A stretch of DNA of 64,000 nt, taken from positions 3,224,001 through 3,288,000 of the forward strand of contig NZ_CP060394.1 in NCBI RefSeq assembly GCF_014274465.1, given 5' to 3'. The translations under genes and the position numbers were made by a program. The notes below the pieces were generated by a model. That model saw nothing but the letters and a program-made list of their open reading frames with translations. It made no database searches and had not been told where the DNA came from. Origin of the DNA: Alloacidobacterium dinghuense (GTDB lineage: Bacteria > Acidobacteriota > Terriglobia > Terriglobales > Acidobacteriaceae). Below, piece by piece: positions 42,905 to 51,835 of this stretch. Position 1 is the first letter of the stretch. Every line of letters starts with the position of its first letter.

Positions 42905-43198
42905 CTATTTGCTCGGAGGCCGGAGTTCGCTGTCCATTACCGGGCTCTCCTCGGTCACGAAGACCTTGTGGAATAACCACGCCGAATCGCAGTGGAGAAG
43001 TTCCGCAATTCGCGCTCGCAGATCCTCGCTGGGTTCGCGAAATCCGTTAATAATTTTGCTGAGATGCGCTTCATCAATTCCGAGCATCTTTGCCATTCTG
43101 TTTTGACGAAGACCGCTGGTGTAGATCCGCAGCTTCAAATTCGGGTAGATGTCACGTTGAATTGGCACTGTCATAACCCAATGATCGTTTATTTGCAT
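42905..43198 (-). CDS. Small XRE-type HTH regulator
   Basis: This is a 97-residue DNA-binding protein. The helix-turn-helix is at about 35-70 (SGLRQNRMAKMLGIDEAHLS). I place the start at ATG 43198 because a perfect AGGAGG lies 6 bases upstream on the - strand; longer frames back to 43318 have no ribosome site. It is convergent with the DyP gene, 10 bases apart, and is a plausible regulator of the peroxidase cluster. Confidence 0.75.
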   Translation of the reverse strand: MQINDHWVMTVPIQRDIYPNLKLRIYTSGLRQNRMAKMLGIDEAHLSKIINGFREPSEDLRARIAELLHCDSAWLFHKVFVTEESPVMDSELRPPSK

Positions 43199-43401
43199 TG
43201 GAAACCTCCTCAGTCGAATGGGCCCCGTTGCTGACTGGCTTGAAGCAATCAGTGTGCCAGAACGAAGAAGCGCGCTTTCGTCAACATTTTGTTGTACTTG
43301 CAGCAAATCAACGGCCATGCTGCCTCCCCAACTTTTGCCATTGTTCCCTAAAAGACGAAAAGGGTGCAGAAAGCTGACTTAATCTTTCGGTAACTTACTT
43401 T

Positions 43402-43417
43402 TGGCATTGGCTCCGCA
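43402..43417 (+). promoter_or_regulatory. Possible sigma-54 promoter
   Basis: TGGCATTGGCTCCGCA keeps the GG/GC dinucleotides 12 bases apart that define -24/-12 promoters, but the -12 part departs from TTGCA. It is 165 bases before the sigma-54 activator gene. It is weak and could be chance. Confidence 0.2.
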
Positions 43418-43581
43418 TGGGACTGAGAATTCAATGGTAATCAAGGACTAAAGAGGGGTTGTTGTAGCGTTCCAAGAGTGTCACAGTGTTGATGGTGCGT
43501 GTTTTCGTCCCACGCCGACCAATAAATTGTTGTTGAACAAGGTGATCAGGTCTGCGGTAGGAGAGAGCATCAGCAGATCGT

Positions 43582-45084
43582 ATGATAGCTGCAGGCTGGT
43601 GCCATGCAGTGCTCTTTCAACATATCCAACGCTTGCGAGTTGAACGACTTATGTTAGGCGAGATTGTTGTAATCGGCGAAAATCGGACCGTACATGCCTG
43701 CCTGCACCAGGCCTTTCGCGACGACACGTACAGCCTTCTTTGGCTGAGAGACGTCCCGGAAGCAGTCCCCTATCTTCGCGAACCGTCGTGCAAGGCGCTT
43801 GTAGCCCTTTTCTGCAATGTAACCATGCGGCGGGAGCAGGACTTTAACCTCTTATCAGAAATCTCTACGACTCATCCCCATCTCCAGATTCTTCTGCTTC
43901 CGGAGAATGCAAGAAGCCTGCCCAGCGATCTTCCCGTGCGCAACGGCAACGTTCACATGCTTCAAAAATCCGCATCTGTGGATGGTTTGATCCAGACAGT
44001 TCAGCACGCAGCTCGCACTGCCGGCATCCTGACGGAGAAAGCTCGACTGGAAGACAGGACTACACATTCTGAGGGACTGCTCGGTGGAAGTTCTCCGCTG
44101 TTTTCTACGGCATTTCTCACTCGTGTTGGAATGGCCGATGTGCCCGTTCTGCTGCAAGGAGAAACTGGAGCTGGCAAAGAGGTAGTGGCTCGGCGTTTGT
44201 GTGCGTATTCTCCACGGGCCCACAAGCCATTTCTTAAGTTGAATTGCGCTGCATTGCCCTCGGAGTTAGTCGAGAGTGAATTGTTCGGCTATGAGAAGGG
44301 TGCTTTTACGGGCGCGATTGTTGACAAGCCGGGCAAATTTGAAATCGCTCAGGGCGGAACCATTTTGCTGGATGAGATCGGAGACATGGACATCCGTCTT
44401 CAGGCAAAGCTTCTTCAAGTGCTCCAGGACGGCGAGATCCAACCTCTCGGCAGCAGTAGGACAGTAAGAGTCGACGTGCGCGTACTTGCGGCAACACATT
44501 GCAATCTTCGACGCGCGATTGAGCAAGGTAATTTCCGCGAAGATCTGTACTATCGGCTAAACGTCATCAACATCGTCATTCCCCCTTTGCGCGAGCGGAA
44601 GAATGAAATCCTTTCCCTGGCGAACGTACTGCTGCGCAGGCATGTGCGTCCGGGTGAAGAAATGCCGCACATCACCGAAGAGCTAAAGCGAACGATGCTG
44701 GAGTACCACTGGCCCGGCAATGTGCGCGAATTGGAAAATATCATGCGCCGTTTTATCGTCTATCAGCATCCATCCATGCTGGTCGACGAATTAAATCAGG
44801 CGATTGGGTGCTCGAAGCCCAAGCCAGTTGCAATTGCCAATCACCATCATGGAATTTCCGTCCAGAATGGCTCCTCGAATGGCTCATCATCCATCGATCG
44901 TCTGGCCGAACAATCTCGTATAGCCGAATCCAAGCTCTTATTGGAAGCCTTGGAGGCCACGCGATGGAACCGGCGACAGGCTGCCGCCAGTCTCAATCTG
45001 GAATACAGAGCGTTTCTCTACAAGCTGCAGAAGTACGGAATCGCCGACAAGAGAGACCGGGCCGAAGATAAGTACGTCTCTTAG
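43582..45084 (+). CDS. Sigma-54-dependent activator with Fis HTH
   Basis: This is a 500-residue enhancer-binding protein. The N-terminal ~150 residues look like a degenerate receiver domain, without a clear acidic pocket. The AAA+ domain has Walker A GETGAGKE near 194-201, the sigma-54 contact motif GAFTGA near 241, and Walker B GTILLDEIG near 261. A C-terminal Fis-type HTH ends the protein (RWNRRQAAASLNLEYRAFLY). The start is uncertain: ATG 43582 or ATG 43651, neither with a strong ribosome site. Targets are unknown; the HTH resembles those of exopolysaccharide regulators. Confidence 0.88.
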   Translation: MIAAGWCHAVLFQHIQRLRVERLMLGEIVVIGENRTVHACLHQAFRDDTYSLLWLRDVPEAVPYLREPSCKALVALFCNVTMRREQDFNLLSEISTTHPHLQILLLPENARSLPSDLPVRNGNVHMLQKSASVDGLIQTVQHAARTAGILTEKARLEDRTTHSEGLLGGSSPLFSTAFLTRVGMADVPVLLQGETGAGKEVVARRLCAYSPRAHKPFLKLNCAALPSELVESELFGYEKGAFTGAIVDKPGKFEIAQGGTILLDEIGDMDIRLQAKLLQVLQDGEIQPLGSSRTVRVDVRVLAATHCNLRRAIEQGNFREDLYYRLNVINIVIPPLRERKNEILSLANVLLRRHVRPGEEMPHITEELKRTMLEYHWPGNVRELENIMRRFIVYQHPSMLVDELNQAIGCSKPKPVAIANHHHGISVQNGSSNGSSSIDRLAEQSRIAESKLLLEALEATRWNRRQAAASLNLEYRAFLYKLQKYGIADKRDRAEDKYVS

Positions 45085-45190
45085 GTGAGTACACCAAAAG
45101 GTGGAGGGTAAAACCAGCCATCTTGCTCAAGACGACCTGTCTGCGGTTGCGTACTCTAGCAATGTCTCTTGAAAACGAATACCTCCTGAA

Positions 45191-45225
45191 CCCCAATCTT
45201 CCGCAAAGATTGGGGCTTTCTTTTT
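45191..45225 (+). terminator. Rho-independent terminator
   Basis: A perfect 10-base stem CCCCAATCTT/AAGATTGGGG (45191-45200 with 45206-45215) is followed by CTTTCTTTTT. It ends the + strand sigma-54 activator transcript just before the convergent Nramp gene. Confidence 0.85.
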
Positions 45226-45230
45226 GTCCT

Positions 45231-46487
45231 TCAGTGCTTCCACATGGTCCCTACCTGCTGTATTACCAACATCCCCGACAATACGGTCACAATGATTGCC
45301 GTCAGCCAGGCGGCAACATTGAACCAGTGAGAATTCACATGCGTTCCCATCAAATCCTTGCGGTTGATCAACCGCAGCATGAAAACGATCACGATAGGCA
45401 GCAAGATGCCGTTGAGAGCCTGGGAAAAGATGGAGAACTGCACGAGCGGAAAATCCGGGATCAACACAACCGCTGCACCGCCCGCTATCAGTAGAGTGTA
45501 AAGCCAATAGAAAAACGGCGCCTGCCGGAAGCTTTTGTCCACTCCCGATTCGAAGCCAAGACCTTCGCAAACTGTGTATGAGGTGGAAAGAGGCAAAACC
45601 GACGCCGCGAAGAAAGACGCATTGAATAACCCGAAGGCAAAAAGCAGAAAGGCATACGATCCCGCCAGGGGTTTCATCGCCTCCGCCGCGTCGGCAGGCA
45701 TGGCAATATTGCCCAGGCCATGCGCCCAGAGCGTTGCCGCGCAAGCAACAATGATGAACCACGCAACAACGTCCGTGAAAATCGAGCCAACAATCACATC
45801 AAGCCGCGTAGCCGCATACTTTCTGACGCTGACTCCCTTTTCAACGATGGAGGACTGCAAGTAAAACTGCATCCAGGGAGCAATCGTCGTCCCAATTACG
45901 CTTACTACCATGTAGAGATAGTCGTGCTGCCCCCAAAGTGTTCGCGGCGGCAATTCGACTGTCGCAACGATGGCCGTTCGCCAGCTAGGCCCGGCAAGAA
46001 CACCCGTAATGATGTAAGCGATGTAAAAAGCAGACGCTGTGAGAAAGATCTTTTCAACGCTTTTATAGTCTCCGCGAACTGCAAGCAGCCACACCAGCAC
46101 CCCGCAGATTGGAACAGAGATGTATTTCGACAGATGAAAAAGCTGCATACTTCCGGCAATGCCTGCGAATTCGCCAATGACGTTTCCGAAATTGACGATG
46201 ACCAGAAGCACCATGACGATGAACGTCATGCGCAGGCCAAACTCTTCGCGGATGAGATCGCTCAGGCCTTTGCCTGTTACAACGCCCATCCGCGCGCACA
46301 TTTCCTGAACGATGATCAGCGCGAGGGTAATAGGAATCATTGTCCAGAGCAGCGCGTAGCCGAAGTGCGCACCTGCCTGCGAATAGGTAAGAATTCCGTT
46401 CGGGTCGTTATCTACATTCGCTGTTATGAATCCCGGTCCGAGCACAGCAAGAAACAGAAATATCCGGGTTCTCCATCGTTTCAACAT
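45231..46487 (-). CDS. Nramp-type transporter with altered metal-site motifs
   Basis: This is a 418-residue membrane transporter with about eleven helices and the overall Nramp pattern. The helix 1 signature DPGN is here DNDPNG (26-31), and the helix 6 signature MPH is APW in GTTIAPWMQFYLQSS. Met to Ala and His to Trp changes remove the soft ligand for Mn or Fe. Such changes are known in Nramp-related Mg2+ transporters (NRMTs), so it may carry Mg2+ or a different ion. The gene lies 105 bases after the CBS gene on the same strand; the stop is close to the shared terminator region. Confidence 0.8.
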   Translation of the reverse strand: MLKRWRTRIFLFLAVLGPGFITANVDNDPNGILTYSQAGAHFGYALLWTMIPITLALIIVQEMCARMGVVTGKGLSDLIREEFGLRMTFIVMVLLVIVNFGNVIGEFAGIAGSMQLFHLSKYISVPICGVLVWLLAVRGDYKSVEKIFLTASAFYIAYIITGVLAGPSWRTAIVATVELPPRTLWGQHDYLYMVVSVIGTTIAPWMQFYLQSSIVEKGVSVRKYAATRLDVIVGSIFTDVVAWFIIVACAATLWAHGLGNIAMPADAAEAMKPLAGSYAFLLFAFGLFNASFFAASVLPLSTSYTVCEGLGFESGVDKSFRQAPFFYWLYTLLIAGGAAVVLIPDFPLVQFSIFSQALNGILLPIVIVFMLRLINRKDLMGTHVNSHWFNVAAWLTAIIVTVLSGMLVIQQVGTMWKH

Positions 46488-46592
46488 TGCAGGGTTCTAG
46501 TCTCTGGTTTTCTACATTTCAAAAATTTTAGGGGAGCGTTCTATGGCGAACATATCACGTGTGCAGAGTGATGGAACGTCGGCAGTTCGTTT

Positions 46593-47846
46593 CTAAATCT
46601 TGTCCCGCAAAAAAGCGATGACATGATCCGCTTGTACAACGCCCACCAACCTTCCATCATCATCCAGCACGGGTAACGCGCGCAGATTGTACTTATCAAA
46701 CAGTTCGGCAACGAAGTTTTGATGAGCATGCACCTGGCATGAAATAAAACGTGGTTCGGTGAGAACCTCGAGTCTCGTCTCCGGCTTTGCCAGAATCATC
46801 CGGGCCAGTGGCACCACACCGATCAAGACTTCCTTTTCGTCGACCAGATACAACTCGGTAATGCTTTCAGGATCACCCTCGAACCCCCGTAAGGCTTCAA
46901 TCCCGTCTGCAACTGTCGCTTGGACCGGCACCTGCACATACGCTGTGGTCATGCGGCCGGCTGCGGAATCCTCCCGGAATTCGAGGAGCTCTTCGACCTC
47001 CTGCCGCTCTTCCGCGCCCATTTCTTCGAGAATTGCTTCGGAGCGTTCCTCGGGTAGCTCAGCCAGCAGGTCAGCCGCAGCTCCCGGATCCATTTCCTCT
47101 ACAATTCCAGCTGCCGTTTCCGAATCCAGAGATTCAACCAGGGCCTTTTGCAGCTTTGGTTCGACTTCTTCCAGCGCTTCAGCCGCGACTTCTTCGTCCA
47201 GGGTGGTCAGAATTGCCTCGCGTTCAGCGGGGGCAAGATCTTCCAGAATGTCTGCAATGTCGGATGGATGGAGCTGCGCCAGGCGCTCATGCTCGATCTT
47301 CAGCTTGACCCGTCGAGCGGGGTCCACCTCGATCATGTCTACAAATTCCCATGGGATCACCCGCGCCGGGAACTTGCGCGAAAACGTGTCCAGGGCATGT
47401 TTGGGTATCACCCCAAGCAGCAGCCTCCGCACAGCGCCCCGCAGCCCTACCTCAACTTCCCGGACGCGAAGATCCTGCTTCTCGTCCCTGGAAAACCATT
47501 GCAGATCGACATCGTTGACGCGTACGACCTTGCGCCCGTGCACATCGATAATCTGTTGATCCAGCAGATCCTGCTTGAGAAAAATGAAGTTCTCATCACC
47601 CTGCAATGGCTGCACGGCATCCGTGGAGCGCAGTTCGAGCGCTCCGCTTGGCGTACTCCTGACCTCCGTGGCGGGCACCAGTTCCAACCCTTTCTTCGTC
47701 TTCAACACCAGGCCGGCAATTCGGCCTGCATCGGCGCCGGTCGCCACAGCAATGTCCTTCAACCGTCCAAACAGACTCCCTTTCGGTTCGGTTACCGGGG
47801 TCCCGAGCAGCAGAGCCAGGCTGGGTCCATTGCGTTTTTCGTCCAT
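46593..47846 (-). CDS. PRC-barrel / MgtE-N / CBS domain protein
   Basis: This is a 417-residue soluble protein. An N-terminal PRC-barrel-like part (about 20-160) includes LGTPVTEPKGSLFGRLKDI. The middle (about 175-295) is the MgtE N domain (RLAQLHPSDIADILEDLAP, ELPEERSEAILEEMGAEERQ). The end holds two CBS motifs (about 300-417). In MgtE this module senses intracellular Mg2+ and gates the channel; here the channel itself is missing. It precedes the altered Nramp gene on the same strand, so it likely senses Mg2+ or another ion for that transporter. Confidence 0.85.
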   Translation of the reverse strand: MDEKRNGPSLALLLGTPVTEPKGSLFGRLKDIAVATGADAGRIAGLVLKTKKGLELVPATEVRSTPSGALELRSTDAVQPLQGDENFIFLKQDLLDQQIIDVHGRKVVRVNDVDLQWFSRDEKQDLRVREVEVGLRGAVRRLLLGVIPKHALDTFSRKFPARVIPWEFVDMIEVDPARRVKLKIEHERLAQLHPSDIADILEDLAPAEREAILTTLDEEVAAEALEEVEPKLQKALVESLDSETAAGIVEEMDPGAAADLLAELPEERSEAILEEMGAEERQEVEELLEFREDSAAGRMTTAYVQVPVQATVADGIEALRGFEGDPESITELYLVDEKEVLIGVVPLARMILAKPETRLEVLTEPRFISCQVHAHQNFVAELFDKYNLRALPVLDDDGRLVGVVQADHVIAFLRDKI

Positions 47847-48029
47847 CTGGTTTCGTATCCCGCGTGCAGTCTAACAGGCGCCTGCATGTGTGTAGTTTTT
47901 TTCAATGAGATGCCCGTAAAGCGCCTCAGATTGTTCATCCGCGGAATGATTTCCGGGCCCCGGTTTCGCACCTGCTTGACATTGCTCGGCCGAGCAAGCA
48001 AACTGCCCTACAACAGGTTAAAGATAAGG

Positions 48030-48500
48030 ATGTCCATGCATTATGGCGAGGATCAACAATTGACGGGATCGCAGGCAAGCCGGATAACGTATACACTCGA
48101 ATCTTCGCTGGACAGCGTGAACCGGGTTGAGCAAACAGCCGAGCAGATGGCCAAGAAGGCCGGAGTGGACGAAGATGAGGTGTTTCGCATCGCCATGGCG
48201 GTGCGGGAAGCAGCAGTGAATGCAGTTCTGCATGGCAATTCCTACGATCCGGACAAACGGATTACGGCATCCTTTGAAAATACGGGCGATTCGTTGGTGA
48301 TTCGCATCGCCGATCAGGGAAAGGGGCTCGATCCTGATACGCTGCCCGATCCCCTTGCACCGGAAAATTTGTTGCGCGGTTCGGGCCGCGGAATCTTTCT
48401 CATCCGCTCTTTTATGGATGAGGTACACTTCAAGCTATTGCATCCTGGAACCGAGCTGACACTGATTAAGCATCTTGGGACCGCTCAAACCGGCAGTTAG
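48030..48500 (+). CDS. Anti-sigma factor kinase, RsbW-like
   Basis: This is a 156-residue ATP-binding protein of the HATPase/RsbW type. The N box region is AVREAAVNAVLHGN (about 56-69), the G1 box is ADQGKGLDP, and the G2 box is GSGRGIFLIRSFMDEV. It phosphorylates a STAS antagonist and inhibits a sigma factor in known systems. The ATG at 48030 is immediately preceded by AAGG; ATG 48036 is possible. It is followed 18 bases later by the STAS gene, its likely substrate. I do not see a sigma factor gene beside the pair. Confidence 0.88.
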   Translation: MSMHYGEDQQLTGSQASRITYTLESSLDSVNRVEQTAEQMAKKAGVDEDEVFRIAMAVREAAVNAVLHGNSYDPDKRITASFENTGDSLVIRIADQGKGLDPDTLPDPLAPENLLRGSGRGIFLIRSFMDEVHFKLLHPGTELTLIKHLGTAQTGS

Positions 48501-48518
48501 TCTAAGGAGGAATCTTAC

Positions 48519-48869
48519 GTGAGCATGAAGCTGAATACCCGTCAGGTCGACGGAGTAACCATACTCGATCTTAGCGGCCGCATTACCCTCGGCGAAGGCA
48601 GTGTGCAGTTGCGCGATGCGATTCGGGATTTACTGGCAAAGGGATCAAAACTCATTCTGCTCAACCTTGCCGACGTGAATTACATCGACAGCTCGGGCAT
48701 CGGCGAGTTGGTCAGCGCCTACACCACAGTCCGCAATCAGGGCGGTGAATTGAAGCTTCTGAACCTGACGAAGAAGGTTCACGATCTGCTTCAGATTACC
48801 AAGCTCTACACAGTTTTTGACGTGAAAGATGACGAAGCCAGCGCAATCGCATCGTATACGCGCGCCTAA
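48519..48869 (+). CDS. STAS-domain anti-sigma factor antagonist
   Basis: This is a 116-residue STAS protein of the SpoIIAA/RsbV type. The phosphorylation site is in [16 protein letters not shown] (about residues 51-66). GTG 48519 is preferred because AGGAGG lies 8 bases upstream, where ATG 48525 would be too far. It pairs with the RsbW-like kinase and would release a sigma factor when unphosphorylated. A strong terminator follows. Confidence 0.9.
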   Translation: MSMKLNTRQVDGVTILDLSGRITLGEGSVQLRDAIRDLLAKGSKLILLNLADVNYIDSSGIGELVSAYTTVRNQGGELKLLNLTKKVHDLLQITKLYTVFDVKDDEASAIASYTRA

Positions 48870-48894
48870 GAATCGCTTTTCCACAACTTGTTAG

Positions 48895-48920
48895 AAAAGG
48901 CTGCCGGATGGCAGCCTTTT
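48895..48920. terminator. Rho-independent hairpin, probably bidirectional
   Basis: A perfect 11-base stem AAAAGGCTGCC/GGCAGCCTTTT with a GGAT loop lies 26 bases after the STAS stop. The A/T ends let it act in both directions; the convergent Zn-ribbon gene ends at 48946. Confidence 0.85.
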
Positions 48921-48945
48921 CCATTGCGATCGAACCTGCACCTTG

Positions 48946-49209
48946 CTAGTGCGGCTTGCGGTACTCAATATCCTCGTCGCGCAGATAATACTCAGCAGAG
49001 CAGTTGTTCGCGCCGCAGATCATCGATTCAAGGCCGGCAAATTGCGCCCTCGTAATCAAGCCCAATGCTCCACAGCTTGGGCAAGCGAGCACAGCCCAAT
49101 AAGGATTCTTCGCATCGCCCATCGTGCCGGCATTCTCAAGCACAAACAGGGTTCCTGGTTCCATTTGCTCGGGGATCCATTCTTCCAACAACTGCAATTC
49201 TGCGGACAT
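48946..49209 (-). CDS. Small Zn-ribbon protein
   Basis: This is an 87-residue protein of unknown function. CPSCG and CGANNC (about residues 43-70) form a likely zinc site. The C-terminal end is strongly charged (LRDEDIEYRKPH). GGAGGC lies upstream on the - strand (complement of 49211-49218). It is convergent with the STAS gene and shares its terminator. No family name can be given. Confidence 0.65.
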   Translation of the reverse strand: MSAELQLLEEWIPEQMEPGTLFVLENAGTMGDAKNPYWAVLACPSCGALGLITRAQFAGLESMICGANNCSAEYYLRDEDIEYRKPH

Positions 49210-49271
49210 AGTCGCCTCCTTTTTGGGGCTTGCTATTGAATAGTGTCAGTACTGCTCCCTGGATTTCCTTT

Positions 49272-49766
49272 TTATGCTGTTCTGGCTACTTCCGGTGCCC
49301 TCCTTTTGCTCCGGTACCGACTGACCGGCTTCCGTGGCGCTTTGGCCAGGACTTCATTCACGTCAACCTTCAGCCGGCTGACGGTGTCCGTTAAACATAT
49401 CAACAGCATCGGCTGATTTGTGTTGCGCATGAGGTCAACAATCTGACGCGAATCTGACTCCAGATAGACGTGCTTCCCATCCAGGAGCAGATGGTGTTCC
49501 TTACTGCCCTGGACGATGTCGGCCAGCCGACTGTGCACTTCCCGGCGCAGGAAGCGCAAAACCCGACGCACCTGCTGCAATGAGATGTGCTTGCGACGAA
49601 GCTCTTCGATGACGAGAATTTCGACCAGATCTGCGGTCGAGTAGATCCGATTGCGGCCTTCGCGCTCTGGTACAACTACGCGCTTTTCATCCCACCACTG
49701 CAACTGGCGCGCGGTGACGCCAGTCATTTCCAGAACATCGCCGGTGGTGAAGCGGTCTGCCAACAT
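49272..49766 (-). CDS. MerR-family transcriptional regulator
   Basis: This is a 164-residue regulator. The MerR HTH covers about residues 5-72 (TTGDVLEMTGVTARQLQWW, then RIYSTADLVEILVIEELRRK). The C-terminal ~90 residues are not a classical metal-binding MerR tail; no Cys pair is seen. There is an AG-rich Lys/Arg tail. The ligand is unknown. Confidence 0.85.
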   Translation of the reverse strand: MLADRFTTGDVLEMTGVTARQLQWWDEKRVVVPEREGRNRIYSTADLVEILVIEELRRKHISLQQVRRVLRFLRREVHSRLADIVQGSKEHHLLLDGKHVYLESDSRQIVDLMRNTNQPMLLICLTDTVSRLKVDVNEVLAKAPRKPVSRYRSKRRAPEVARTA

Positions 49767-49876
49767 AGGCGGCCGATGACCTCAAACATTTCGGTCGTGA
49801 AATGTTTGATGCGATTCTTCACCCGGCGATGCCTGATGTCAATCCCTCGGCGGTTTCATCCGGTGAACTTTTGTAT

Positions 49877-50989
49877 TCATTTGGTAACCGTAGTCACGTC
49901 GGCGACTACCCGCCGGAGGGTTTCCGCAATCTGGACAATCTGGCTTGCTTCGAGATACGGATGCATGGGAAGGCTCAGCACACGCTCGCCTGCCCGCTCG
50001 GATAGCGGGAAACCACCTTCACCTAGATTCATGTGGCGGAAGACGGGTTGCAGGTGCAGCGGAACCGGATAGTGGACGGCGGTAGGGATTCCGGCCCGTT
50101 GCAAGGCTTGCTGAACGGCATCCCTGTCATCGACTTCAATGGTGTACTGCGCATATGGGCTGGTGTATCCATCGCGAACCACCGGCGCTTGTACTGGGTC
50201 CTTTAGCAACTTGTTGTACGTCGCCGCGGCCTTCTGGCGCGCCGCTAGCTCTTCGTCGAAGACATCCAGTTTGGCCAGCAGAATCGCTGCCTGGATGGTA
50301 TCGAGGCGGCCATTGATGCCGATGCTCGTGTGGTGGTAGCGGCGGTCTTGCCCGTGATTGCGCAACTCCAGCATGCGGCGGGCGAGGCTGTCGTCGCTGG
50401 TGAAGATCGCTCCGCCATCGCCGTAGCAGCCCAGCGGCTTCGACGGAAAGAAGCTGGTGCAGCCGATGGTGCTGAGGTTGCCGGATTCGCGGCCCTTGTA
50501 AGTTCCACCAAAGCTCTGTGCGGCGTCTTCGATGACGGGGATGCCGTGCCTGGCTGCGATTTCGTTGATCGGGTCAAAGTCGGCGCACTGGCCGTAAAGG
50601 CTCACGGGCATGATTGCCTTGGTGCGCGGCGTAATCGCGGCTTCGATCCTGACCGGATCGATGTTGTAGGTCTCCGGATCGATGTCAACGAAGACGGGGA
50701 CCGCTCCGAGCAGCGCGATCATTTCTCCAGTAGCGAAGAAGGTGAACGGCGAGGTGATGACCTCGTCGCCTGAACCGATTTCAAGCGCCATCATCGCCAT
50801 CAACAGTGCGTCGGTTCCACTGGCGCAACCGATACAGTGCTTCGCGCCGGTGCGTGCGGCGAGGCGGTCTTCGAGTTCGGCAACCTCCGGTCCAAGGATG
50901 TACTGGCCATGATCGAGCACGGTCTGGATGCGGCTGTCGATGTCAGACTTGAGCTTGCGGTACTGCGCTTTAAGGTCAATGAACTGCAT
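49877..50989 (-). CDS. DegT/DnrJ/EryC1 sugar aminotransferase, WbpE-like
   Basis: This is a 370-residue PLP enzyme of the DegT family. The PLP lysine is in FFPSKPLGCYGDGGAIFT (about 188-205), a block typical of WbpE/WlbC, which transaminates UDP-2-acetamido-2-deoxy-3-oxo-glucuronate on the route to di-N-acetylated sugars of surface polysaccharides. The N-terminus MQFIDLKAQYRKL and the core HCIGCASGTDALLMAMMAL are family-typical. No other sugar pathway gene is adjacent, so the exact substrate is not certain. Confidence 0.85.
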   Translation of the reverse strand: MQFIDLKAQYRKLKSDIDSRIQTVLDHGQYILGPEVAELEDRLAARTGAKHCIGCASGTDALLMAMMALEIGSGDEVITSPFTFFATGEMIALLGAVPVFVDIDPETYNIDPVRIEAAITPRTKAIMPVSLYGQCADFDPINEIAARHGIPVIEDAAQSFGGTYKGRESGNLSTIGCTSFFPSKPLGCYGDGGAIFTSDDSLARRMLELRNHGQDRRYHHTSIGINGRLDTIQAAILLAKLDVFDEELAARQKAAATYNKLLKDPVQAPVVRDGYTSPYAQYTIEVDDRDAVQQALQRAGIPTAVHYPVPLHLQPVFRHMNLGEGGFPLSERAGERVLSLPMHPYLEASQIVQIAETLRRVVADVTTVTK

Positions 50990-51268
50990 TCTTTAATTTT
51001 CGCGCATTCCTGCCACGCAGAGGAGCGGCCCGCGCATTTTGCACATTGACTGTTTAGTTTCAATGGCTTTACAGACGAATGCCATACGGATTTCGGTCAA
51101 TGGACTTCCCGCCGTACAGCCAAGATCGTCGTGATTTCCGCGACATCATTTCTGGAGACACGCCGTTGAAGTTCGCGTAGGATTCTGTGCCGGCGGGACT
51201 TTCCGTACGCATTGGGCTGAATCGTCAGGCAAGCGTCGGGTGAAAGGCTTTCCGCCGGAGGTGTTCCG

Positions 51269-51562
51269 ATGCCTACATATGCTGTGCTGTGCAAATGGAC
51301 AAGTCAGGGGATACAGAGCGTAAAGCAAAGCCCAGGGCGGCTGGACGCAGGCAGGAAAGCGTTTGAAGCCGCTGGTATCAAGATGAAGGATTTCTACCTG
51401 GTCATGGGCCAGTATGACATGATCATTGTCGTCGACGCACCGGACGACGCTACGCTCGCCAAAGCCGCTCTCACTCTCGCTTCCGCCGGCAACATTCAAA
51501 CAGAAACGCTGCGTGCGTTTACCGAGGACGAATATCGGAAGATTGTTTCAGGCATTGCCTGA
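51269..51562 (+). CDS. GYD domain protein
   Basis: This is a 97-residue protein with the GYD fold (dimeric alpha/beta, near residues 3-92; YLVMGQYDMIIVVDAPDD). GGAGGTGTTCCG before the start ATG at 51269 gives a good ribosome site. Members are widespread and of unknown function. It stands alone between the aminotransferase and the RND operon. Confidence 0.82.
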   Translation: MPTYAVLCKWTSQGIQSVKQSPGRLDAGRKAFEAAGIKMKDFYLVMGQYDMIIVVDAPDDATLAKAALTLASAGNIQTETLRAFTEDEYRKIVSGIA

Positions 51563-51626
51563 CCGGGCTCGATTCATAGGCAGACCTGCAATTTCACAAC
51601 GCGCCCCGGACCGGTCATTTCTCCGG

Positions 51627-51830
51627 CTATCTGCGCCACTGCTCCAGAGCCTGAAGAATCACCAGCAAAAAAGCCCAGAGCAGGAACGTTCCAACGAGGA
51701 TTGCGCCCACAACGTAGACCACATCCACAAAGCGGCGTGGATGTGGCTTTCTGAGTCGCCGCATTCGATTGTTGCTTGCTCGCCCAAAGGCACGCTTGTC
51801 TGTCGCCTTGAACAATCTCGCTGTAAACAT
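51627..51830 (-). CDS. Small membrane protein after RND pump
   Basis: This is a 67-residue protein with a basic N-terminus (about 1-34, many Arg and Lys) and one membrane helix (about residues 36-58, VVYVVGAILVGTFLLWAFLL). It starts 5 bases after the RND pump stop, so it is translationally coupled. It may be an accessory subunit of the pump, in the manner of AcrZ-type proteins, but there is no sequence similarity claim here. Confidence 0.55.
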   Translation of the reverse strand: MFTARLFKATDKRAFGRASNNRMRRLRKPHPRRFVDVVYVVGAILVGTFLLWAFLLVILQALEQWRR

Positions 51831-51835
51831 GGGAA

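Noticed and set aside
45720-46571. + strand frame of 283 codons opposite the Nramp gene
   Set aside because: Antisense to membrane helices, giving a low-complexity hydrophilic product; no ribosome site.
47148-48029. Long upstream extension of the RsbW-like gene (frame from 47148)
   Set aside because: The extra ~294 codons are antisense to the CBS gene and show no homology; the kinase domain starts after 48030.
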